The translations under genes and the position numbers were made by a program. The notes beneath the pieces were generated by a model. That model ran no database searches, was not told where the DNA came from, and saw nothing but the letters and a program-made list of their open reading frames with translations. A stretch of 5,040 nucleotides of DNA from assembly GCA_020849195.1 (NCBI GenBank), contig JADLGT010000209.1, positions 1 through 5,040 of the forward strand, given 5' to 3'. Of this stretch, positions 1 to 5,040 are shown piece by piece. Within the stretch, counting starts at the first letter, position 1. The number at the start of each line of letters is the position of its first letter. The DNA comes from Bacteroidia bacterium (GTDB taxonomy: Bacteria; Bacteroidota; Bacteroidia; JABDFU01).

Positions 1-475
1 CATAAGGCGATAGCGGATCGCCAATTCGTTCTTCTTTTTTTGGGAGTTCTTTGCTGTTGCCATAAACCGAGGATGAACTTGCGTAAACAAAACGTTTAAC
101 TCCGGCGTTTCGTGAAGCAATTAACATATTTAAAAACCCATCAACATTTACCATATTGGTTGCGATTGGATTTTTTACCGAACGAGGAACGGAGCCTAAT
201 GCAGCCTTGTTAAACACATAGTCTATTCCTTCGCAGGCCTTGTAACAAGTGTCGATGTTGCAAATATCTCCCTTAATAAATTTAAAATTATGAAAACCAA
301 AAAATGGTTTTATATTTTCTTCAAAACCGGTAGATAGATTATCGAGTACAACAACTTTTCCGGCATTGTATTTAAACAGGTATTCAACAATGTTCGAGCC
401 AATAAAACCTGCACCTCCTGTTATCAAAAATGTACTTTTTGAAATATCATTTGTATGAAATAAAGTGTCGTACAT
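1..475 (-). CDS. UDP-N-acetylhexosamine 4-epimerase, WbpP/TviC type (N-terminal part, cut by window edge)
   Basis: Reading leftward from the ATG at 475-473, an open frame runs 158 codons off the window edge. It is an extended short-chain dehydrogenase/reductase. The NAD-binding Rossmann motif GGAGFIG is at residues 20-26, an acidic strand end (VVVLDNLSTG) at 41-50, and YASSSSVYG at 131-139 holds the active-site Ser region. The last full codon is the Tyr of SPY (residue 158), expected to be the catalytic Tyr of YxxxK; the Lys lies outside. The block AALGSVPRS (91-99) followed by DGFLNML (112-118) is typical of the WbpP/TviC/Gne group, which interconverts UDP-GlcNAc and UDP-GalNAc or their uronic acids in the cytoplasm. 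The usual His of the H-x-A-A motif is replaced by Asn (NKAA, 89-92). The gene starts one base after the rmlB stop, so it is probably translationally coupled. Family is confident; the exact substrate is not. Confidence 0.88.
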   Translation of the reverse strand, partial: MYDTLFHTNDISKSTFLITGGAGFIGSNIVEYLFKYNAGKVVVLDNLSTGFEENIKPFFGFHNFKFIKGDICNIDTCYKACEGIDYVFNKAALGSVPRSVKNPIATNMVNVDGFLNMLIASRNAGVKRFVYASSSSVYGNSKELPKKEERIGDPLSPY

Positions 476-476
476 T

Positions 477-1556
477 TTATCTGTTGGCGTATTGTTTTTC
501 GTAATAATTTTTGTAATTGCCCGAAGTAATGTTTTTCAGCCACTTTTCATTTTCCAAGAACCAGTCAACGGTTTTTTCTAATCCTTCTTCAAAACTAACC
601 GATGGAACCCATCCAAGTTCGTTTTTTATTTTGGAAGCATCAATGGCATAACGCAGGTCGTGTCCGGCGCGGTCAGTAACAAAAGTTATCAGCTTTTCGG
701 AAGTACCTGCCGGGCGATTCAGCTTAGCGTCCATTAGTTTGCAAAGCAAACGAATAAGATCAATATTTTTCCATTCGTTATGTCCGCCTATGTTGTAGGT
801 TTCACCGGATTTCCCTTTATGAAACACTAAATTGATGGCGCGTGCATGATCTTCTACAAACAGCCAGTCGCGTATGTTTTCACCTTTTCCATAAACAGGA
901 ATGTTTTTGTTGTTCTTTATATTATTTAATGCAAGCGGAATAAGCTTTTCGGGAAAATGATAGGGACCGTAATTGTTCGAACAATTTGTGATGATCACAG
1001 GTAGTCCGTAGGTGTCGGCATAAGCGCGCACTAAATGGTCGGAGCTTGCTTTTGAAGCAGAGTAGGGGCTGTGCGGATCGTATTTAGTTTTTTCGGTAAA
1101 GAAGCCCGATGCGCCCAGTGCGCCATATACCTCGTCGGTGGAAATGTGATAAAACCTATATGGAGATTTATTTGCAGTGTTAAGTGTTGGTTGCCATAAC
1201 TGTTTTGCTGCATTGAGCAGGTTTACGGTACCGATAATATTTGTTGTTACGAATTCAAGAGGGTTTGAAATAGATCGGTCAACGTGTGATTCGGCCGCCA
1301 GATGAATAACGCCTGTAAATTTATGAATGTTGAATAGCTCGTGTACAAATTCGCCGTTTACAATATCACCTTTTACGAAAGTGTAATTGGTTTTATTTTC
1401 AATATCGCGCAGGTTTTCGAGATTGCCTGCATAAGTAAGTTTATCGAGGTTAACAATTTTATAGTTTGGATAAGTATTTACAAAAAGCCGTACTACATGC
1501 GATCCAATGAAACCTGCGCCTCCGGTTATTAATATAGATTTTGAGTCGGAGGGCAT
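477..1556 (-). CDS. rmlB: dTDP-glucose 4,6-dehydratase
   Basis: This complete 359-residue protein has the usual length for RmlB. It converts dTDP-glucose to dTDP-4-keto-6-deoxyglucose in the cytoplasm, using tightly bound NAD, and so opens the dTDP-L-rhamnose and dTDP-amino-deoxysugar routes. Visible motifs are GGAGFIG (12-18), LDKLTYAGNLENL (37-49), HLAAESHVDRS (85-95), STDEVYG (139-145) with the dehydratase Thr-Asp-Glu triad at T140, D141 and E142, YSASK (Y165, K169) and DRAGHDLRYAID (295-306). STDEVYG plus the LTYAGN block separates RmlB from UDP-glucose 4-epimerases and CDP-glucose dehydratases. No rmlA, rmlC or rmlD is seen beside it, so the final sugar cannot be told. The start at 1556 places the Rossmann motif near the N-terminus as expected. 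It sits 72 bp after the nucleotide-sugar dehydrogenase and one base before the 4-epimerase. Confidence 0.97.
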   Translation of the reverse strand: MPSDSKSILITGGAGFIGSHVVRLFVNTYPNYKIVNLDKLTYAGNLENLRDIENKTNYTFVKGDIVNGEFVHELFNIHKFTGVIHLAAESHVDRSISNPLEFVTTNIIGTVNLLNAAKQLWQPTLNTANKSPYRFYHISTDEVYGALGASGFFTEKTKYDPHSPYSASKASSDHLVRAYADTYGLPVIITNCSNNYGPYHFPEKLIPLALNNIKNNKNIPVYGKGENIRDWLFVEDHARAINLVFHKGKSGETYNIGGHNEWKNIDLIRLLCKLMDAKLNRPAGTSEKLITFVTDRAGHDLRYAIDASKIKNELGWVPSVSFEEGLEKTVDWFLENEKWLKNITSGNYKNYYEKQYANR

Positions 1557-1586
1557 ATTATTATTTATTTTGTTAGTTATGTTTTT

Positions 1587-1619
1587 TAAAAATATTTTCT
1601 CTCTGCGAGAGCAAACAAA
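1587..1619 (-). promoter_or_regulatory. Possible internal Bacteroidota-type promoter and hairpin before rmlB
   Basis: The 72-bp gap is the only sizeable break in the operon. On the minus strand it has two TTTG tetramers in tandem (1619-1616 and 1615-1612), then TATTTTTA (1594-1587), one base short of the TAnnTTTG -7 element known from Bacteroides and Flavobacterium. The spacing is 21 or 17 bases depending on which TTTG is used. A start near 1580 would give a leader of about 24 bases before the rmlB ATG. Between the two elements lies a 5-bp inverted repeat, CTCTC-GCA-GAGAG (1611-1599). It might be an operator, an attenuator or an mRNA processing site. AT-rich sequence makes such matches easy by chance, so this is a weak call. 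Confidence 0.3.
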
Positions 1620-1628
1620 TGGAAACTA

Positions 1629-2918
1629 TTACAAACTCCAATACGAAATATTTTTTATTTTTTTTCTGTAAATGCCTTTTATATCAATTACAACACCCTT
1701 TTTTGAAAGAATAGAATTAAAATATTTTTCATCTAAATTGCGATACTCCTTATGGCTTACAGCAATAATAACTGCATCGTAATTTTTTTTTGGTTTTGTT
1801 TCCAGTTGAAAACCGTATTCATGTTTCAGCTCATCCGATGATGCGTGAGGATCAACTACCTCTACTTTTACTCCATACGATTTCAGTTCTTTTATAATGT
1901 CGGCTACTTTTGAGTTTCTTATATCGGTAACATTTTCTTTAAACGTGGCGCCCATAACCAAAACTACCGCTTGGTTAACATTTTTTCCGGCGGCCACAAT
2001 TTGTTTAACCGTATTTTTTGCTATATAATTTCCCATCGAATCGTTCACATAGCGACCCGAGTTAATAATACGTGCGTGATAGCCTAAGGCTTCGGCCTTA
2101 TAGGTAAGGTAATACGGATCAACGCCTATGCAATGCCCGCCCACAAGTCCGGGATTAAATTTTAAAAAATTCCATTTGGTTCCGGCCGCCTCAAGTACAT
2201 CGTAAGTATTAATGTTTATACGGCTAAAAATGATAGAAAGCTCATTCATAAGCGCAATGTTTACATCGCGTTGTGTGTTTTCAATAATTTTGGCGGCTTC
2301 GGCTACCTTAATGCTTTGTGCCCTGTGCACACCGGGCTCAACAATTATTTTGTAAACATCAGCTATTACATCAAGCGATTCGGTATCGCAGCCCGAAACA
2401 ATTTTCAATATTTTGGTAATGGTATGTTCTTTATCGCCGGGGTTAATGCGCTCGGGAGAATAACCTACTTTAAAATCTTTTTTAAATTTTAAACCGGATT
2501 CTTTTTCAAGTACAGGTACACAGTCGTCTTCGGTACAGCCGGGATACACGGTTGATTCATAAACTACATAATCTCCTTTTTTCAACACTTTGCCGATGGA
2601 AGTTGAGGCGCCAATTAGTGGAGATAAGTCAGGCAAGTTATGTTGGTCAATTGGTGTTGGAACAGCAACAATAAAAAAACGTGCTTGTTTTAAAACATCA
2701 ACAGAATAAGTGAACGTTATGTCGCAGTTTTTAAAATCTTCTTCGTTTAGTTCTGCGCTAGGATCAATGCCCTTTTTCATGAGCTCAACCCGTGCTTTAT
2801 TTATATCGAATCCGATTACTGAAACTTTTTTAGCAAAAGCAAGAGCAATGGGTAAACCCACATAGCCAAGTCCAACCACTGCGATTTTATATTCTTTATT
2901 TATTATTTTTTTGTACAT
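1629..2918 (-). CDS. UDP-N-acetylhexosamine 6-dehydrogenase, TviB/WbpO type
   Basis: This complete 429-residue protein belongs to the UDP-glucose/GDP-mannose dehydrogenase family. It oxidises C6 of a UDP-HexNAc to the uronic acid with two NAD+ in the cytoplasm. The N-terminal Rossmann domain carries GLGYVG (16-21) and GFDIN (36-40). PTPI is at 87-90, ESTVYPGCTE at 121-130 and SPERINPG at 154-161. The central helix has AEAAKIIEN with K210 and N214. GGHCIGVDPYY (260-270) holds the catalytic Cys263, and TFKENVTDIRNSK (325-337) marks the C-terminal UDP-binding domain. ESTVYPGCTE, the short N-terminal loop and VDPYYLT point to the TviB/WbpO branch (Vi antigen and B-band O-antigen) rather than to the WbpA branch or UDP-glucose dehydrogenase. 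The substrate could be UDP-GlcNAc (TviB) or UDP-GalNAc (WbpO); sequence alone does not decide. The start lies 3 bases after the stop of the preceding oxidoreductase. The downstream WbpP/TviC-like epimerase is the usual partner of this enzyme. Confidence 0.93.
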   Translation of the reverse strand: MYKKIINKEYKIAVVGLGYVGLPIALAFAKKVSVIGFDINKARVELMKKGIDPSAELNEEDFKNCDITFTYSVDVLKQARFFIVAVPTPIDQHNLPDLSPLIGASTSIGKVLKKGDYVVYESTVYPGCTEDDCVPVLEKESGLKFKKDFKVGYSPERINPGDKEHTITKILKIVSGCDTESLDVIADVYKIIVEPGVHRAQSIKVAEAAKIIENTQRDVNIALMNELSIIFSRININTYDVLEAAGTKWNFLKFNPGLVGGHCIGVDPYYLTYKAEALGYHARIINSGRYVNDSMGNYIAKNTVKQIVAAGKNVNQAVVLVMGATFKENVTDIRNSKVADIIKELKSYGVKVEVVDPHASSDELKHEYGFQLETKPKKNYDAVIIAVSHKEYRNLDEKYFNSILSKKGVVIDIKGIYRKKIKNISYWSL

Positions 2919-2921
2919 AAA

Positions 2922-3956
2922 TTATGATTTCCTGTTTTCTTTACGCAACGAATAAATACGTTCAATAATATCAACTACGTGTAAACCTTCATTGGCATTG
3001 GTTGTGCTTGTTGCTTTTCCCAATAAGGTGTCAACTACATTTTGAATAACCAAGTGGTGGTTATTGGCCGAACCTTTATATGCCCCGTAATCATTTGGTG
3101 GACTGGTAGGGGGTAAAATTGGTAATTTGTAATTTTTTATATGGCAGTGTTCTATTTTATCCATATACTGACCGCCAACTTTCAGGCTTCCATTACTTCC
3201 CACTATTAAAAGACTGCTCTCGAGATTAGCATCCCAAACGGCAGTTGAATAGTTGATGCTGCCCATACCACCGTTTGTAAAATTAAAATTTACAATTCCG
3301 CTGTCTTCAAACTCGGTAAGTTTAGAGTGGGTAAAATCATTGAACTTTGCCTGAATATCTTTCACATCGCCAAAAAGCCAATACATAATATCAATAAAAT
3401 GCGAAAACTGAGTAAACAATGTTCCTCCATCCATATCTTGCCGGCCTTTCCATAAGTTTGATTTGTAGTAGCGTTCGTCGCGGTTCCAGTAGCAGTTAAG
3501 CTGAACCATATAAATGTCGCCTATAATTTTATTAGCAACAATTTCTTTTAATAATGCTGCCGGCGGCGAATATCGGTTTTGCATCACACAAAAAACTTGT
3601 TTGGCTTTTTCATTTGCTTTTTTAATAATGGCTTTACAGTCGGAGGTGTTAAGCGCCATTGGTTTTTCGCAAACAATATGTTTACCGGCATTAAGTGCAA
3701 GGAGTGCATGTTGCGCGTGCAAACCATTAGGCGTGCAAATGCTTATTACTTGTATTTCGGGGTCTGCATTTAACATCTCCTGTACCGACAGGTAATATTT
3801 TTCTGCGATTGAATCGTTAGCGGTTTTATCTTTTGGTAAAATGTCGCAAACAGCAATTAGTTTACACAACCGGTTGCGGCGAATCATTTCGGCATGGCGC
3901 TTGCCAATATGTCCTTGCCCAATAACACCAAAATTTATTTTTTCCGATTCACTCAT
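2922..3956 (-). CDS. Gfo/Idh/MocA oxidoreductase, probable UDP-GlcNAc-uronate 3-dehydrogenase (WbpB/WlbA type)
   Basis: This complete 344-residue protein has the usual length for the Gfo/Idh/MocA family. The N-terminal Rossmann fold shows GQGHIG (13-18) and AVCDI (35-39). CTPNGLHAQHALLAL follows at 74-88, and CEKPMAL (96-102) contains the family Lys (K98). The C-terminal domain carries GGTLFTQFSHFIDIMYWLFG (177-196), whose H186 and D189 match the active-site His/Asp region of WlbA-like enzymes. MQNRYSPP (125-132) is also characteristic of the WbpB/WlbA subgroup. Known members oxidise the C3 hydroxyl of UDP-GlcNAcA to the 3-keto sugar, with NAD, in the route to UDP-GlcNAc(3NAc)A and UDP-ManNAc(3NAc)A. 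The function is supported by the neighbours: a WbpD-type acetyltransferase overlaps it by 4 bp (ATGA, 3953-3956) and a 6-dehydrogenase follows after 3 bases. The family is broad, so the substrate rests partly on context. Confidence 0.88.
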   Translation of the reverse strand: MSESEKINFGVIGQGHIGKRHAEMIRRNRLCKLIAVCDILPKDKTANDSIAEKYYLSVQEMLNADPEIQVISICTPNGLHAQHALLALNAGKHIVCEKPMALNTSDCKAIIKKANEKAKQVFCVMQNRYSPPAALLKEIVANKIIGDIYMVQLNCYWNRDERYYKSNLWKGRQDMDGGTLFTQFSHFIDIMYWLFGDVKDIQAKFNDFTHSKLTEFEDSGIVNFNFTNGGMGSINYSTAVWDANLESSLLIVGSNGSLKVGGQYMDKIEHCHIKNYKLPILPPTSPPNDYGAYKGSANNHHLVIQNVVDTLLGKATSTTNANEGLHVVDIIERIYSLRKENRKS

Positions 3957-4531
3957 TTTATTTTTTGGACTTTATTATTTTCAAGTTTATATTTTTCTTT
4001 ACTCTCGGGGCAAATGGCTATACCATTTTTATCAAACTCAAGTTTGTGACCATGTTCGCTCATCCAGCCTTTTTGCCTTGCGGGATTGCCCATTACTAAT
4101 GCGTAAGGCAGTACAGTTTTGGTAACAACAGCACCTGCGCCAATAAACGCATATTCGCCTATATTATGCCCGCAAACAATGGTTGCATTTGCTCCAATAG
4201 AAACACCTTTACCAACATGTGTTTTTGCATATTGTCCTTTGCGAACTACAGCACTTCGCGGATTAACAATATTTGTAAAAACCATTGATGGACCAAGAAA
4301 CACGTCGTCGTCGCAGGTAACGCCGGTATAAATAGAAACATTGTTTTGCACTTTAACATTTTTTCCTAATACAACATCGTTCGACACAACAACATTCTGT
4401 CCTATATTGCAATTTTCGCCAATAACACAGTTAGGCATTATATGCGAGAAGTGCCAAATTTTGGTGCCTTTCCCTATTTTGCAATTCGAGTCGATTACAG
4501 CTGTATGATGGGCAAAATACTCTTGTTCCAT
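3953..4531 (-). CDS. UDP-2-acetamido-3-amino-2,3-dideoxy-glucuronate N-acetyltransferase (WbpD/WlbB type)
   Basis: This complete 192-residue protein is a left-handed beta-helix (hexapeptide repeat) acyltransferase. Repeats such as AVIDSNCKIG, CVIGENCNIG, VVLGKNVKVQ and VSIGANATIV run from about residue 11 to 138. The conserved block FLGPSMVFTNIVNPRS (78-93), CGHNIGEYAFIGAGAVV (120-136) and the end-cap NPARQKGWMSEHG (149-161) match the WbpD/WlbB subgroup. Members use acetyl-CoA to acetylate the 3-amino group of UDP-GlcNAc3NA, giving UDP-GlcNAc(3NAc)A for polysaccharide assembly. A short tail after 161 contains CPES (174-177), as in relatives. The start at 4531 leaves HTAVID near the N-terminus, as expected, and it is the first gene of the leftward operon. 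Its stop overlaps the next start as ATGA. The aminotransferase that would make its substrate is absent from the window. Confidence 0.92.
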   Translation of the reverse strand: MEQEYFAHHTAVIDSNCKIGKGTKIWHFSHIMPNCVIGENCNIGQNVVVSNDVVLGKNVKVQNNVSIYTGVTCDDDVFLGPSMVFTNIVNPRSAVVRKGQYAKTHVGKGVSIGANATIVCGHNIGEYAFIGAGAVVTKTVLPYALVMGNPARQKGWMSEHGHKLEFDKNGIAICPESKEKYKLENNKVQKIK

Positions 4532-4753
4532 AATTTACACAAAAGTAGAAAACTATTAGGAATTAAACTCGAATTTTGTATTAGAAGTGTAAGACACTAA
4601 TGCAAACTGTTGGCGTTGTAGTAATGAGTCTAGATTAACCCTTATATCCGTAGGTTAGCTGTAATCGGGAAAGTAGTATGAAAACAGAAATTTCTATTGG
4701 TATTCTATATCCAAAAGCTTTTAAAAGATCCGAAAAATGCGTAATTTCAGGGC
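4532..4753. other. Divergent intergenic region with small inverted repeats
   Basis: This 222-bp stretch separates the leftward sugar operon from the rightward PIN gene and should hold promoters for both. A short inverted repeat AGTGT-AAG-ACACT lies at 4586-4598. A second, TAACC/GGTTA with a 12-base spacer, is at 4636-4657. Neither is followed by a T-run, so they are not read as terminators. A 38-codon frame starting MKTEISIG (4678-4794) enters the PIN gene in another frame; I could not match it to any family and do not call it a gene. No good Bacteroidota promoter was found facing right. Confidence 0.5.
4540..4547 (-). promoter_or_regulatory. Candidate -7 element for the leftward polysaccharide operon
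   Basis: On the minus strand TACTTTTG (4547-4540) matches the Bacteroidota -7 consensus TAnnTTTG exactly. It lies 8 bases before the ATG of the WbpD-type gene, so the transcript would be nearly leaderless, with about 2-6 bases before the start codon. The upstream partner is poor: TTCG ends 22 bases before it and no TTTG sits at the usual distance. The position, ahead of the first gene of an operon, is sensible; the very short leader and weak -33 lower confidence. Confidence 0.35.
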
Positions 4754-5040
4754 ATGAAATTTTATGTGGACACATCTGTTTGGGGTGGCTTTGAAGATAA
4801 AGAGTTTTCAGAGTGGACTAAGCCATTTTTTGACCAGGTTAGACAGGGAAAGTTTACAATTGTCCTCTCAGACGTAACATTAGCCGAATTATATAAAGCC
4901 CCCGAATTAATTCGCAATTTGCCAACAATTATTCCGCCAAAGTTTATAGAGACAGTAGAGATTAATCAAGAACAAATCGACTTGGCGAACAAGTATGTTT
5001 CGGAAGGCGTGTTGACCATAAAATTTCATTCGGACGCACA
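4754..5040 (+). CDS. PIN-domain (VapC-like) ribonuclease, N-terminal part, cut by window edge
   Basis: An open frame from the ATG at 4754 runs 95 codons to the right edge. An in-frame TAA at 4742-4744 and no other start between make this the only possible ATG. The protein opens with MKFYVDTSVWGG, the first PIN strand with the metal-binding Asp (D6). SDVTLAELYKAP (39-50) gives the second acidic residue (E45), and FHSDA (91-95) ends on what should be the third acidic site (D94). PIN proteins are Mg/Mn-dependent RNases, most often toxins of VapBC-type toxin-antitoxin pairs that cleave tRNA or rRNA. About 60% of a typical 140-150-residue protein is visible. No antitoxin gene is evident upstream, so if one exists it should follow beyond the edge. 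It points away from the sugar operon and shares no function with it. Confidence 0.82.
   Translation, partial: MKFYVDTSVWGGFEDKEFSEWTKPFFDQVRQGKFTIVLSDVTLAELYKAPELIRNLPTIIPPKFIETVEINQEQIDLANKYVSEGVLTIKFHSDA

Noticed and set aside
1031..1213. Minus-strand 60-codon open frame inside rmlB
   Set aside because: It lies fully within rmlB in another frame, and the rmlB frame has all catalytic motifs; no recognisable domain in the short frame.
1599..1611. Hairpin CTCTC-GCA-GAGAG read as a transcription terminator
   Set aside because: The stem is only 5 bp and is followed on the minus strand by AAAA rather than a T-run, and genes on both sides point the same way.
1341..2492. Plus-strand open frames of 63 and 73 codons opposite rmlB and the 6-dehydrogenase
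   Set aside because: Antisense shadows with no domain, no promoter and no ribosome binding site.
3514..4331. Several plus-strand open frames of 64-94 codons opposite the oxidoreductase and acetyltransferase genes
   Set aside because: They are antisense to two complete, strongly recognisable genes, and their Cys-, Pro- and Ile-rich composition looks like reverse-complement reading.
4605..4660. Integron attC-like site suggested by GTTGGCG and GTTAGCT
   Set aside because: Neither fits the GTTRRRY core, and no paired core of the opposite orientation was found.
4753..4766. Near-palindrome CATGAAATTTTATG at the PIN start codon
   Set aside because: It has one mismatched pair and is simply the Met-Lys-Phe-Tyr codons in AT-rich DNA; no second copy was seen.
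4678..4794. 38-codon plus-strand frame starting MKTEISIG as an antitoxin gene
   Set aside because: It is very short, overlaps the PIN gene by 41 bases out of frame, and its C-terminal half is just the PIN gene read in another frame; kept only as a possible remnant.

Overview
The window looks like chromosomal DNA of a Bacteroidota bacterium (Flavobacteriia/Bacteroidia-like). The DNA is AT-rich, the five leftward starts have A/T-rich leaders without a good Shine-Dalgarno sequence, one TAnnTTTG-type promoter element is exact, and the proteins resemble sugar-nucleotide enzymes of that phylum. The assignment is inferred from style, not from a marker gene.

Bases 1-4531 hold a tightly packed minus-strand block of five genes for activated sugars used in surface polysaccharide (O-antigen, capsule or exopolysaccharide). 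In transcription order, right to left, they are: a WbpD/WlbB-type N-acetyltransferase (4531-3953), a WbpB/WlbA-type Gfo/Idh/MocA 3-dehydrogenase (3956-2922), a TviB/WbpO-type UDP-HexNAc 6-dehydrogenase (2918-1629), the dTDP-glucose 4,6-dehydratase RmlB (1556-477), and the N-terminal 158 residues of a WbpP/TviC-type UDP-HexNAc 4-epimerase (475-1, cut by the window edge). The junctions are a 4-bp ATGA overlap, a 3-bp gap, a 72-bp gap and a 1-bp gap, so this is almost certainly an operon. The 72-bp gap before rmlB carries a small hairpin and a possible internal promoter.

Together the genes suggest three outputs. The 6-dehydrogenase turns a UDP-HexNAc into the uronic acid. The 3-dehydrogenase and N-acetyltransferase are two of the three steps that make UDP-2,3-diacetamido-2,3-dideoxy-glucuronate; the PLP aminotransferase between them (WbpE/WlbC) is not in the window. 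The 4-epimerase could give the galacto series (UDP-GalNAc or UDP-GalNAcA). RmlB feeds dTDP-4-keto-6-deoxyglucose to rhamnose or an amino-deoxyhexose.

Bases 4532-4753 are a divergent intergenic region with a candidate promoter for the operon, two small inverted repeats and no convincing gene. From 4754 to the right edge a plus-strand PIN-domain (VapC-like) ribonuclease gene begins and is cut after 95 codons. It is unrelated to the sugar genes and marks the edge of the polysaccharide locus. I saw no RNA gene, CRISPR array, insertion sequence or clear terminator. The enzymes belong to known families, so I do not see a clearly new system here; the least explained parts are the 4600-4753 segment and the mixed enzyme set.
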